From Achromobacter denitrificans NBRC 15125 (GTDB lineage: Bacteria; Pseudomonadota; Gammaproteobacteria; Burkholderiales; Burkholderiaceae_B), in the NCBI RefSeq assembly GCF_001571365.1, contig NZ_BCTQ01000055.1:1-34365 (forward strand): DNA of 34,365 nucleotides. Direction: 5' to 3'. The position numbers and the translations under genes are program-made. Below are positions 8,191 through 15,635 of the stretch, one piece after another; the first letter of the stretch is position 1, and every line of letters begins with the position of its first letter. The notes beneath the pieces are model-generated. The model was given only the letters and a program-made list of their open reading frames with translations, did not search any database and was not told where the DNA came from.

Positions 8191-8209
8191 CGGGCACGGC
8201 GCTTGCTCG
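8191..8209 (+). promoter_or_regulatory. Sigma-54 promoter of the disordered protein gene at 8275
   Basis: It reads GGGCACG-GCGC-TTGCTC, with GG (8193-8194) and GC (8205-8206) 10 bases apart, 68 nt before the ATG. Only 11 bases separate the two -24 GG pairs of this divergent promoter pair, so two holoenzymes could hardly bind together. Confidence 0.75.
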
Positions 8210-8274
8210 GCGCAGGGCTGCCGGCCGCGGCCCTGGTCCGCGCGGCCGCGGCGACACAGACGGGAGAAATCGAT

Positions 8275-8523
8275 ATGGATACCGGTAAGAAACGCGACAC
8301 CGAACGCCAGGATGCCGAGCGGGATCCGGGCGGCCCCGAGGCCAATGCGCCGCAAGGCGAGACCGAAACCGCGCATCGCAGCGGCCAGTTCGGGGCGGAC
8401 AAACCGGGCTTCGGCAAGGCGCCCGCGCATCCCGGGCGCGCCTCGGACAAGAAGCACAACGAGAAGGGGCCCGAGTACGAGGAAGGCGGCCAGTATCCGG
8501 GCAAGCGACCCGACGGCAAGTAG
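8275..8523 (+). CDS. Small, highly hydrophilic disordered protein
   Basis: This 82-residue protein starts at an ATG with GGGAGAA upstream; longer in-frame starts lie over the promoter and are rejected. It is rich in Gly, Asp, Glu, Lys and Pro, with almost no bulky hydrophobic residues, no signal peptide and no membrane segment, so it is probably intrinsically disordered (a hydrophilin-like desiccation or stress protein). Phrases such as SGQFGADKPGFGKAPAHPGR and KGPEYEEGGQYPGKRP look like short binding segments. It has its own sigma-54 promoter. It is convergent with the DUF378 gene, 15 bp apart. The function is unknown. Confidence 0.7.
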   Translation: MDTGKKRDTERQDAERDPGGPEANAPQGETETAHRSGQFGADKPGFGKAPAHPGRASDKKHNEKGPEYEEGGQYPGKRPDGK

Positions 8524-8538
8524 CGGCCGCGACGCGCC

Positions 8539-8820
8539 TCAGTCGCCGCCTTCGCCCAGACGGAACAGCAGCACCACGCAGTGCAGGGCGGCCAGGCCGA
8601 TGAGGCCGTAGACGGCGCGCGTGACGAAACCGGCCGGCAGGAACCGGCCGAAGACGTCCAGGTCCACCGCCGCGATCAGGCCGCTGTTCAGCCCGCCGGC
8701 CACGATGGCGATCAGGGCGGCCCAGTCCAGAACGGACAGCCCGCCGGCTTGCGGCGAGGTAGCGGGCGGCGGTTCGTCCTGGGATACGGAGAAGTCTTCG
8801 TCGTTGCCGGGCATATCCAT
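8539..8820 (-). CDS. DUF378 family small membrane protein
   Basis: This is 93 residues: an acidic, Pro-rich N-terminal third (1-30), then two hydrophobic segments, LDWAALIAIVAGGLNSGLIA (~31-50) and VYGLIGLAALHCVVLLF (~70-86). The LDW...GGLN.GL and later VYGL.GLAAL patterns fit DUF378, a family of short inner-membrane proteins of unknown role. The ATG at 8820 follows GCAAGGACAC. A GGCGGA/TCCGCC hairpin lies in the leader (8853-8866). It diverges from the gene at 8953 and has its own sigma-54 promoter. Confidence 0.8.
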   Translation of the reverse strand: MDMPGNDEDFSVSQDEPPPATSPQAGGLSVLDWAALIAIVAGGLNSGLIAAVDLDVFGRFLPAGFVTRAVYGLIGLAALHCVVLLFRLGEGGD

Positions 8821-8875
8821 GCTGGTGTCCTTGCAAGGGCCGACTGCTTGAGGGCGGAAATCCGCCGTCCTCGCT

Positions 8876-8894
8876 CCAGCAAGCCCCGTGCCCG
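8876..8894 (-). promoter_or_regulatory. Sigma-54 promoter of the DUF378 gene
   Basis: On the minus strand it reads GGGCACG-GGGC-TTGCTG, GG (8892-8891) and GC (8880-8879), spaced by 10. It lies 58 nt before the ATG and is back to back with the promoter at 8898-8916. Confidence 0.75.
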
Positions 8895-8897
8895 TCG

Positions 8898-8916
8898 CGG
8901 GCATGGCAGTTGCTGC
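8898..8916 (+). promoter_or_regulatory. Sigma-54 promoter of the 8953-10196 operon
   Basis: It reads GGGCATG-GCAG-TTGCTG, GG (8900-8901) and GC (8912-8913), spaced by 10 and 39 nt before the ATG. The two -24 GG pairs of this divergent pair are 7 bases apart. Confidence 0.75.
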
Positions 8917-8952
8917 GCAGGTCCGCATGCCATTCATGCACCGGAGACCCCT

Positions 8953-9540
8953 ATGTCCTTGATCGTCGCAGCCAGATTCGACACCTTCGACGAGGCCGCC
9001 GAGGCGGCCCGCAAGCTCTTTGCCGAAGGTTTTACCGAAGACGACATCCATACCTTCTATATCAATACCGCGGGCGAGCACGGACGCTTTCCCATCGGCG
9101 GAGACCGGGTGGCCGATCCGGATTCCAAGGGCGGCCATTTCGGCGCCGCGGCGGGCGCCTCGGCGCTCGGCCTGCTGTTCGCGCTGCTGGGCGGGTTGAT
9201 CGCCGCCCGGCTGGCGGCCTCTCTTCTGATCGTGATCGCCGCCGCCGGCGTGGGCGCCTACCTGGGCGCGCTCGCGGGCGCCCTGTGGGTGGTGGGCCGG
9301 GGACGACGCCGGCCCGGCCGCCCGCCGGCGGCGGACGTGCATCCGGAATTGCGGCAGGCGGGCGTGATGCTGGCGCTGCACGTGTCGCCGGACCGCGACG
9401 CCCTCGCGCGGAGCGTGCTGAAAGCGGCCGGTGGCCAGGACATCGAACGGGCGAACGGCCGCTGGCTGGACGGGAAGTGGGAGGACTTCGATCCCTTGAC
9501 CCCGCCGCGGCGCGTGGACGCGCCGTCGATGGCGGGTTGA
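8953..9540 (+). CDS. Membrane protein with N-terminal ferredoxin-like stress domain
   Basis: This is 195 residues. The N-terminal ~60 residues (MSLIVAARFDTFDEAAEAAR, then GFTEDDIHTFYINTAGEHGR) look like the alpha/beta domain of general-stress membrane proteins of the GSP17M type. Two Gly/Ala-rich hydrophobic stretches follow (~67-87 and ~90-115), then a short basic stretch (GRGRRRPGR) and a C-terminal ~75-residue domain that again looks alpha/beta (VMLALHVSPDRDALARSVLK). GGAGACC precedes the ATG. It is first in a two-gene operon with the DUF4142 gene 32 bp downstream. The precise family is uncertain; a membrane-associated stress role is inferred from neighbours and promoter. Confidence 0.72.
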   Translation: MSLIVAARFDTFDEAAEAARKLFAEGFTEDDIHTFYINTAGEHGRFPIGGDRVADPDSKGGHFGAAAGASALGLLFALLGGLIAARLAASLLIVIAAAGVGAYLGALAGALWVVGRGRRRPGRPPAADVHPELRQAGVMLALHVSPDRDALARSVLKAAGGQDIERANGRWLDGKWEDFDPLTPPRRVDAPSMAG

Positions 9541-9572
9541 ACCGGCAGGCGCAACGTGCCAAGGAGAGCAGC

Positions 9573-10196
9573 ATGAAACCAACCGGATGGCTGCGCGGGC
9601 TGGCCTCGGCCTGCCTGCTTGCACTGCCCTGTATCCTCTGGCCGGCCCACGCCCAAGGGCTGGCCGAGGCCGACGCGCGCTTCCTGCAGGCGGCCGCCGG
9701 CTCCGGCCAGTTCGAGGTGGAGGCCGCGGAACTGGCGCGGCAGCGCTCGAACGACGGCGCGGTCAAGGCCTACGCGGCCAGGATGCTGGAGCAGCATCGC
9801 GCCATGAACGGCGACCTGAAGGCGCTGGCGCTGCGCAAGCAGGTCACGCTGCCCGAGCAGCCGGCCGAACCGGATCGACGCACCCTGGATCAGTTGGGCG
9901 ACCGGCAGGGCGCGGACTTCGACGCGCTCTACATCCAGAAGGCCGCCATCGACGCGCACGTAATGGCCAACCGGCTGTACGAGACCGCGGCAAAGGAAGC
10001 CGAGGATCCGCAGGTCCGCGACTTCGCCGTGCGCGCCTTGCCGACGGTGGCCGAGCACCTCGCCATGAGCCGCGCGCTGCGCCAGGGCCCGCCCGCCGCC
10101 GATCCCGACAAGATCCAGCCGGCCGTCAAGGGTGAGCCGCCCGCCGTGTCGCCTGCCTCGCGCGAGGCCCCGGCATCCATCGCGCCGGCCCGTTGA
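9573..10196 (+). CDS. DUF4142 family exported protein
   Basis: This 207-residue protein has a signal peptide (GLASACLLALPCILWPAHA, cut before QGLAE). The mature part is a helical, ferritin-like bundle: ADARFLQAAAGSGQFEVEAA, then VKAYAARMLEQHRAMNGDLK, then IDAHVMANRLYETAAKEAED, which match DUF4142. These periplasmic or outer-membrane-linked proteins are often found beside stress genes; no enzyme activity is established that I can cite. The C-terminal ~40 residues are Pro/Ala-rich and disordered. AAGGAGAG precedes the ATG. It is read from the promoter at 8898-8916. Confidence 0.85.
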   Translation: MKPTGWLRGLASACLLALPCILWPAHAQGLAEADARFLQAAAGSGQFEVEAAELARQRSNDGAVKAYAARMLEQHRAMNGDLKALALRKQVTLPEQPAEPDRRTLDQLGDRQGADFDALYIQKAAIDAHVMANRLYETAAKEAEDPQVRDFAVRALPTVAEHLAMSRALRQGPPAADPDKIQPAVKGEPPAVSPASREAPASIAPAR

Positions 10197-10210
10197 CCGC
10201 GGGGCCGGCG
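10183..10210. terminator. Two-way terminator hairpin between DUF4142 and SDR genes
   Basis: CGCCGGCCC (10183-10191) and GGGCCGGCG (10202-10210) form a 9-bp stem around the DUF4142 stop codon, in the 24-bp gap between convergent genes. There is no clear T-run. Confidence 0.45.
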
Positions 10211-10220
10211 TGTTCCGGGA

Positions 10221-11108
10221 TCAATCGCCCGCGCTGCCGGTAATGGGCAAGACGATGCCGGTGATGTAGCTGGCGCAGGCCGGCGAGGCCAGGAACACGT
10301 AGGCGGGGGAGATTTCCTCCGGTTGCGCGGGCCGCCCCAGGTCGGTGTGCTTGCCGAATTCCTGGATTTTCCGCGCATCCTGGTCGGCGGGATTCAGCGG
10401 AGTCCAGACCGGGCCGGGCGCCACCGCGTTCACGCGCACGCCCTGGCCGGCGAGATTCGCGGCCAGCGAGCGGGTGAAGGCGTGGATCGCGCCCTTGGTG
10501 GCGGAATAGTCCAGCAGCTTGGCGCTGCCCCGCAGGCCCGTGACCGACCCCGTGTTGATGATGGCCGAACCGGCCTTCAAGTGGGGCAGGGCGGAGCGCG
10601 CCATGTAGAAATAGCCGGTGATGTTGGTGCGCAGCGTCTTGTCCCATTTGTCGTCGTCGATCTCCGGCAGCGTGTCGGTGTGCTGCTGGTAGGCGGCGTT
10701 GTTCACCAGCACGTCCAGCTTGCCGAAGGCCCGCACGGCCTGGTCCACCGCGTCCTGGCAGAAGGATGGGTCGCGCACGTCGCCGGCGATCAGGATGCAG
10801 CGCCGGCCTTCGTCCGCCACGGCGCGGCGGGTTTGCTCGGCGTCTTCGTGCTCGTTCAGGTAGACGATCGCCACGTCCGCGCCTTCGCGGGCGAACAGCA
10901 CGCAGACGGCCCGCCCGATGCCGGAATCGCCGCCCGTCACGATGGCGGCCATGCCGTCGAGCTTTCCGCTTCCGCGATAGGCGGGCGCCTGGTACTGGGG
11001 CTTAAGCGCCATGTCGGCTTCTTCCCCGGGCTTCTCCAGATGCTGGGCGGGCATGGGCGGCGTGGGGTGAGGCCGCGCGCCGGTGTTGTCTTGCGTCGGT
11101 TTGCTCAT
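10221..11108 (-). CDS. SDR-family oxidoreductase (general stress type, YghA-like)
   Basis: This is 295 residues. The first ~45 are disordered and Pro/Thr-rich, followed by YQAPAYRGSGKLDGM, the lead-in typical of the long SDRs related to glucose/ribitol dehydrogenases and stress protein 39. The NAD(P)-binding motif is TGGDSGIGRA, the structural motif is NNAAYQQ, and the catalytic set is the Ser in NTGSVTG plus Tyr and Lys in DYSATKGA. The ATG at 11108 follows CAGGAGAATC. It lies 75 bp downstream of ligD on the same strand but has its own sigma-54 promoter in that gap. Substrate unknown; likely an aldehyde or sugar alcohol. Confidence 0.9.
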   Translation of the reverse strand: MSKPTQDNTGARPHPTPPMPAQHLEKPGEEADMALKPQYQAPAYRGSGKLDGMAAIVTGGDSGIGRAVCVLFAREGADVAIVYLNEHEDAEQTRRAVADEGRRCILIAGDVRDPSFCQDAVDQAVRAFGKLDVLVNNAAYQQHTDTLPEIDDDKWDKTLRTNITGYFYMARSALPHLKAGSAIINTGSVTGLRGSAKLLDYSATKGAIHAFTRSLAANLAGQGVRVNAVAPGPVWTPLNPADQDARKIQEFGKHTDLGRPAQPEEISPAYVFLASPACASYITGIVLPITGSAGD

Positions 11109-11155
11109 GCGATTCTCCTGGTCGTCAGGCGCGGCGGGCGCCTCGTCGCCAAGAA

Positions 11156-11174
11156 CGAGCAAACGGCATTCCCG
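11156..11174 (-). promoter_or_regulatory. Sigma-54 promoter of the SDR gene
   Basis: On the minus strand it reads GGGAATG-CCGT-TTGCTC, GG (11172-11171) and GC (11160-11159), spaced by 10, 50 nt before the ATG. An AGGCGC/GCGCCT hairpin lies in the leader. Confidence 0.75.
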
Positions 11175-11183
11175 CGACAGGCC

Positions 11184-13778
11184 CTAGAGCCCCAGCTTCT
11201 TTAGCATGCGCGGGCCCACCGTCTTGCGGGCCGCCTCGTAGTCCCGCCAGGGGTCGTCCCGATCCCGGGCGAGCGCGACCGCATTGCGGATGTTGTAGGC
11301 GGGGCCGCGCAAATCCTCGCCCGAATCCAGGATCTCCCAGGCGACGGGCATGGACACGGGCGCGCCGGCCCGGGCGCGGGCCGAGAAGGCGGCGATGGCG
11401 GTGGCGCCGTTGCCGTTGCGCAGGTAGTCCACGAAGATGCGCCCCTGCCGGCGGGCCTTGGACATATTGGAGGTGTAGCGCTCGGGAATCACGCGGGCCA
11501 GTTCGTCGGCCAGCGCCCGGGCCAAGCCCTTGACGGTGTCCCAGGGTTGTTCGGGGCGTATCGGCGCCACCAGGTGCAGTCCCTTGCCGCCGGTGGTCTT
11601 CAGGAACGGCGCGAGCCCGATCTCCTGCATCAGCCCGCGCGCAAGCTGCGCGCCTTCGGCCACGGTCTTCCACGGCACGTCGGGGCCCGGATCCAGGTCT
11701 ATGGTGATGCGGTCGGGCTCGTCGGGGCGGGGAGCGCGGCCGCCCCAGGTGTGGAATTCGATGACGCCGCGCTGCACCAGGGCAAGGACGCCCTCGACCG
11801 AACCGATCAGCAGATGCTCGCCGTCCCGTTCCAGGCCCTCGGGCAACCGGCCGCTGATGTGCTTCTGGAAGAAGCAGGTCGCGTCGGTGCCGTCCGGGCA
11901 GCGCAGCAGCGCGATGCGGCGGCCCTGCAAATGCGGCAGGATCAGCGGGCCGGCGGCCTCGTAGTAGCGCGCCAGGTCGAGCTTGGTGGTGTCCGGATCG
12001 TGGATGATCACGCGCCCCGGGTGCGTGATGCGCGTGTTGCCCGCTTTGTCGCCGGCGGCCTTCGGCTTGGCCGAACCCGGAGGCGGCGCGGGCGTTTCGC
12101 CGCCGACTTCGCTGGCGGGCTTGTCTTCGCGCAGGCCGACGAACGAGGCCTGGCGCAGCAACTGGTCCTGCGTGACGCTGGCGTACCGGATTTCCGCCAC
12201 CAGTTCCGGCTTTACCCAATGGACGTCGCCCGCGCTTTGGCCGTAGCGGCCGGGGCCGGGCAGCGGGCCGGCGAAGGGGCTGGCGTCCGTTTCCAGCGCA
12301 TGCAGTTTTTTGTAGAGCGAGGCGAGGGTGGCGGCGGTGAAGCCGGTGCCCACCCGGCCGGCATACGCCAGCTTGCGGCCCTTGCGCAGGCCCACCAGCA
12401 GCGCGCCGAAGTGCTTGCGCGATCCGGCGGGCGAGGTGTAGCCGCCGATCACGTACTCCTGCCGCGGCCGGCACTTGAGCTTCAGCCAGGCGCTGCCGCG
12501 GCCCGCTACGTAGGCCGAGTCCAGGCGCTTGCAGATCAGCCCCTCCAGGCTCAGCCGGCAGGCTTCGGACCAGGCCGCGCGCCCCTCGGTGCCGTCTGCC
12601 ACTTCCAGACGCTGCGTCATGAGCAGCGGCGCACCGTCGGGCAGTCCGGCCAGCACGGCTTCCAGGCGCGACTGCCGTTCGGACAGCGGCAGGGCGCGCA
12701 GATCCTCGCCGTCCCACCAGGGCAGGTCGAACGCCATGAAGGACAGGTCGGCGGTGCGGCCGTCCAGCGCGTTCTGCAGCAGCTGGAAATCGGAGATGCC
12801 GCGCTCGTCCAGGCAGACCACTTCGCCGTCCATCCAGCCGTCGGGCAAGTCCAGGGCGCCCAGCGCGTCGGCCAGCGCGGCCATGCGCGCCGTCCAGTCC
12901 TTGCCGCTGCGGCTGACGAGGCGCGCGCGTCCCTGCGCGAAGCGGCACAGGATGCGGTAGCCGTCGTACTTCACTTCATACGACCAGCCCGGCCCCTGCG
13001 GCGGCGCGTCGACCAGGGTGGCGAGCTGCGGCTCCAGCATCGCGGGGAGCGCGGCGCGGCGGCCGGCCGCGCTGGCGCGCTTCGCGGCTTTGGCGGAGCC
13101 GGACTTGCCGGAAGTGGATTCAGTGGAGGTGGATTTAGTGGCGGCGGCTTTGGCGGAAGCAGCTTTGGTGGAGGCGGACTTGCCAGAAGCCGATTTCGTG
13201 GCAGCGGATCGGGACGCGGTGGATTTGGCTGCGGCTGACTTCGCGGAAGCGCGCCCGCGGCGGGCGAGCGCGGCCTCGGCATCGTCGCCTTCCACCGCAT
13301 CCTCGTCGTCCAGCTTGCGCAGCAGCCATTGATTGTCTTCCTTGCCCAGTCGCAGCAGGGCCCAGGCGCCCTTGAGCGTGCCGCCCCGCAGGGTGAAGCG
13401 CAGATGGCCCTTGGCCAGACCGCGCCTGGGGTCCCCATCCGGCGTCCAGGAGCCGTGGTCCCAGATGTCCACGTGGCCCGCGCCATAGTGGCCCTTGGGA
13501 ATGTCGCCTTCGAACTTGCCGTATTCGACCGGGTGGTCTTCCACCTTGATGGCCAGGCGCTTCACGTCCGGGTCGCGGCTGGGGCCCTTGGGCACCGCCC
13601 AGCTCACCAGCACGCCGTCGAGTTCCAACCGGAAGTCGTAATGCAGGGCGCGGGCCTGATGGCGCTGCACCACGAAAGACAACGGCCCCGCGGCGGACGC
13701 CGCCGGAGCCTTGCCGGCGGGCTCGCGGGTGCCGGTGAAGTCGCGTTTCTTGCGGTACTGGGCTAGCGGTTCGCTCAT
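11184..13778 (-). CDS. ligD: Multifunctional NHEJ DNA ligase LigD (PE-LIG-POL)
   Basis: This 864-residue protein has the three-domain order of Pseudomonas-type LigD. The 3'-phosphoesterase domain (~25-165) includes VVQRHQARALHYDFRLE and the HPVEYGKFEG / PKGHYGAG segments. The ATP-dependent ligase (~255-555) has the nucleotidyl lysine K270 in YEVKYDGYR. The C-terminal primase-polymerase domain (~575-864) has HPGRVIIHDPDTTKLDLARY and the metal-binding DLDPG. It trims, fills and seals broken DNA ends held by Ku. The PE-LIG linker (~175-245) is a Lys/Ser/Ala/Thr low-complexity stretch. The start at 13778 follows AAGGAAG, 9 bp after the ku stop, so the two form one operon driven from the promoter before ku. 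Confidence 0.97.
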   Translation of the reverse strand: MSEPLAQYRKKRDFTGTREPAGKAPAASAAGPLSFVVQRHQARALHYDFRLELDGVLVSWAVPKGPSRDPDVKRLAIKVEDHPVEYGKFEGDIPKGHYGAGHVDIWDHGSWTPDGDPRRGLAKGHLRFTLRGGTLKGAWALLRLGKEDNQWLLRKLDDEDAVEGDDAEAALARRGRASAKSAAAKSTASRSAATKSASGKSASTKAASAKAAATKSTSTESTSGKSGSAKAAKRASAAGRRAALPAMLEPQLATLVDAPPQGPGWSYEVKYDGYRILCRFAQGRARLVSRSGKDWTARMAALADALGALDLPDGWMDGEVVCLDERGISDFQLLQNALDGRTADLSFMAFDLPWWDGEDLRALPLSERQSRLEAVLAGLPDGAPLLMTQRLEVADGTEGRAAWSEACRLSLEGLICKRLDSAYVAGRGSAWLKLKCRPRQEYVIGGYTSPAGSRKHFGALLVGLRKGRKLAYAGRVGTGFTAATLASLYKKLHALETDASPFAGPLPGPGRYGQSAGDVHWVKPELVAEIRYASVTQDQLLRQASFVGLREDKPASEVGGETPAPPPGSAKPKAAGDKAGNTRITHPGRVIIHDPDTTKLDLARYYEAAGPLILPHLQGRRIALLRCPDGTDATCFFQKHISGRLPEGLERDGEHLLIGSVEGVLALVQRGVIEFHTWGGRAPRPDEPDRITIDLDPGPDVPWKTVAEGAQLARGLMQEIGLAPFLKTTGGKGLHLVAPIRPEQPWDTVKGLARALADELARVIPERYTSNMSKARRQGRIFVDYLRNGNGATAIAAFSARARAGAPVSMPVAWEILDSGEDLRGPAYNIRNAVALARDRDDPWRDYEAARKTVGPRMLKKLGL

Positions 13779-13787
13779 GAGGCTTCC

Positions 13788-14720
13788 TTACGCGGCTTTG
13801 CGTCGGGTGGCGGCGGATTTGCGCGCGGGCGTCTTTGCGGCCGCCGTTCGCCGCGCCGCGGGCGCCTTCTTCCCGGCGGGCGCGGCCTTCTTGGCCGCCG
13901 TTTTCTTCGTGGCCGTCTTCTTCGGCGCCCCGCGCTGTTCGATGCTTTGCTTGAGCAGCGACATCAGGTCGATCACCTTGGCCGATTCCCGTGGCCCCTG
14001 GGTCTCATCGGCCTCGGTCAGCACGTGGGTCTTGCCGGCCTTGACCTTCTTCTCGATGGCATCGAGCAGGTCTTCCCGGTAGTCGTCGCGGTAGGCTTGG
14101 GGATCCCAGGGGCCGGTCATGTCCTCGACCAGCCGCAAGGCCATGTCGCGCTCGCGCGCGGCAGGCGCGGCGGTCTTGCCGCCGGGAAGCTCCAGGTCGT
14201 CGGCCGAGAGGATTTCGTCGCCATAGCGCAGCGTGATTAGCATGAGGGCATCGCCCTGGGGCAGCAGCGCGCACAGGTACTGCCGCGTGTGGAGCACCAC
14301 GCGCGCCAGGCCGAGGCGGCCCGCCTCCTTGAGAACTTCGCGCAGCAGCACATAGCCTTTCTCGCCGCGGCGGTCCGGCGCAAGGTAATAGGGGGTGTCG
14401 TAGTAATAGATGGGGACTTCGGCTGCGTCCACGAACCCCTGGATCTCCACCGTCTGGGTGGCGGCGACGTTGGCGCGCTTGAAATCCTCTTCGTTCAGGT
14501 AGACGTATTCGCCTTTCTCATACTCGTAGCCCTTGACGATGTCTTCCGAGGCGATGACCTTGCCGGTGCGCTTGTTGATGCGCTGGTAGCCGACGGGCGC
14601 GTCGTCGCGACGGTCGATCCAGTCGAAATCGAGCCGGTGCGGCCGCGTGGCGGCGTGGACGACGATGGGCACGTGCACCAGGCCGAACGAAATCGCGCCC
14701 TTCCAGATGGTTCGCGCCAT
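13788..14720 (-). CDS. ku: Bacterial Ku DNA end-binding protein
   Basis: This is 310 residues. It opens with MARTIWKGAISFGLVHVPI and contains RLDFDWIDRRDDAPVGYQRI, EDIVKGYEYEKGEYV and YYLAPDRRGEKGYVLLR, all hallmarks of bacterial Ku. The homodimeric ring threads onto double-strand ends and recruits LigD. The last ~50 residues are a Lys/Ala/Arg tail (KKTATKKTAAKKAAPAGKKA) like the basic extensions that let some Ku proteins bind internal DNA. CAGGAGAC precedes the ATG. It is first in the ku-ligD operon, with a sigma-54 promoter 34 nt upstream. Confidence 0.97.
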   Translation of the reverse strand: MARTIWKGAISFGLVHVPIVVHAATRPHRLDFDWIDRRDDAPVGYQRINKRTGKVIASEDIVKGYEYEKGEYVYLNEEDFKRANVAATQTVEIQGFVDAAEVPIYYYDTPYYLAPDRRGEKGYVLLREVLKEAGRLGLARVVLHTRQYLCALLPQGDALMLITLRYGDEILSADDLELPGGKTAAPAARERDMALRLVEDMTGPWDPQAYRDDYREDLLDAIEKKVKAGKTHVLTEADETQGPRESAKVIDLMSLLKQSIEQRGAPKKTATKKTAAKKAAPAGKKAPAARRTAAAKTPARKSAATRRKAA

Positions 14721-14751
14721 GGCCGTCTCCTGCTTGTGGGGGACGCAATGA

Positions 14752-14770
14752 GCAGCAAGCGGCATGCCCG
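14752..14770 (-). promoter_or_regulatory. Sigma-54 promoter of the ku-ligD operon
   Basis: On the minus strand it reads GGGCATG-CCGC-TTGCTG, GG (14768-14767) and GC (14756-14755), spaced by 10, with the GC 34 nt before the ku ATG. Confidence 0.78.
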
Positions 14771-14835
14771 GCGCGGGCGCGCCGCCGCCTGGGGACGGAA
14801 GAGGGAGGGGCCGGCGGCGCCGAACCCCGGGGCCA

Positions 14836-15177
14836 CTATTGGCGGCCCACCACCACGCCGAACAGGAACGCCGCGCCGGCGACCAGGCCGATCGCCTGCC
14901 ACGGCCGCGCGTGGATGTACTCCTCCGTGCAGTCTATGGTTTCGCGCATCAGGTCGGTGGCGTTGTCGGAGGCATCGCGCAGGCTGCGCCGCGTGGCATG
15001 CAATTGCTCGGACAACCTTGCCCTGAGCGCCTCCAGATCGGTGGCCTCCTTGTCGTTGAGCGTGGCCTCCAGTTCGTCGATCCAGGATTCCGGGTGCCGC
15101 GAGCGGCGGCGCGCGCTGCTGTTGTCCGGGCCGTTCTCGGGGAAGTCGGAAGGCAGGGGGGTGTTCGTAGTGGCCAT
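14836..15177 (-). CDS. DUF883 family (YqjD/ElaB-like) membrane-anchored protein
   Basis: This is 113 residues: a disordered N-terminus (1-30), a long amphipathic helix (ELEATLNDKEATDLEALRAR, then LHATRRSLRDASDNATDLMR), the conserved YIHARPWQAIG and a single C-terminal membrane anchor (LVAGAAFLFGVVVGRQ). This is the DUF883 pattern; E. coli members YqjD and ElaB are stationary-phase inner-membrane proteins linked to ribosome binding. CAGGAGC precedes the ATG. It lies 74 bp after the copper-protein gene on the same strand and no separate promoter is visible, so it is probably co-transcribed. Confidence 0.88.
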   Translation of the reverse strand: MATTNTPLPSDFPENGPDNSSARRRSRHPESWIDELEATLNDKEATDLEALRARLSEQLHATRRSLRDASDNATDLMRETIDCTEEYIHARPWQAIGLVAGAAFLFGVVVGRQ

Positions 15178-15251
15178 CGATAGCTCCTGACGGTCGGGCG
15201 GGAAATACGCCTGCGCGGGCCGGCCCGGGCGGCCGCGCGGCTTGGCGGGCA

Positions 15252-15581
15252 TCAGCGCTCCAGCATGTCTCGGCAGGCCAGCGTGCAGCCCAGGCAGGCG
15301 CCCGCGCAGATCTGGCAGTGCCGCGCCTCATGCGGGGAACATTCGCGCGCGCAGGCATCGCAGACCAGCGCGCACAAAGTACACAGCGCGGTAGAAAATT
15401 CGCCGTTGCGCGCCAGCATGGCCGCGCACAGCCTGCAGACCGAAGCGCAATCGGTGCACAGGGCGATGCAATGCTTCATGTGCCCGGGGTTCTCTTCCAG
15501 GCACATGGCGGCGCACACGTCGCAAGCGACGGCGCATTCGTAGCAGGCTTGCACACATTGCTCGAAATTTGAGTCTCGCAT
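15252..15581 (-). CDS. Four-helix bundle copper-binding (Csp-like) protein
   Basis: This 109-residue protein has 21 cysteines, mostly in CxxC, CxxxC and similar spacings that line the core of a four-helix bundle (ACYECAVACDVCAAMCLEE; HCIALCTDCASVCRLC; LCTLCALVCDACAREC; HCQICAGACLGCTLAC). This is the copper-storage protein family, which loads Cu(I) on Cys rows. There is no signal peptide, so it should be cytosolic (Csp3-type). AAGGAGATGC precedes the ATG. A sigma-54 promoter lies 31 nt upstream. Confidence 0.9.
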   Translation of the reverse strand: MRDSNFEQCVQACYECAVACDVCAAMCLEENPGHMKHCIALCTDCASVCRLCAAMLARNGEFSTALCTLCALVCDACARECSPHEARHCQICAGACLGCTLACRDMLER

Positions 15582-15609
15582 TGCATCTCCTTGTGAGTCG
15601 CCGTGCCGG

Positions 15610-15628
15610 CCAGCAACCGGCGCGCCTG
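15610..15628 (-). promoter_or_regulatory. Sigma-54 promoter of the copper-protein operon
   Basis: On the minus strand it reads AGGCGCG-CCGG-TTGCTG, GG (15626-15625) and GC (15614-15613), spaced by 10, 31 nt before the ATG. It has A rather than G before the GG, unlike its neighbours. Confidence 0.65.
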
Positions 15629-15635
15629 GCGGGAG

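Noticed and set aside
8165..8209. The repeated GGGMAYGSCGSTTGCT element as an ECF -35 box or a repressor operator
   Set aside because: ECF promoters need about 16 bases between boxes, while here the boxes are 10 apart. The GG-N10-GC spacing is exact at ten loci and always points to the gene, as expected for sigma-54.
13080..13260. DNA tandem repeat or VNTR in the ligD linker
   Set aside because: Units are too uneven for a clean tandem repeat; it is coding low-complexity sequence. Kept only as a protein-level observation.
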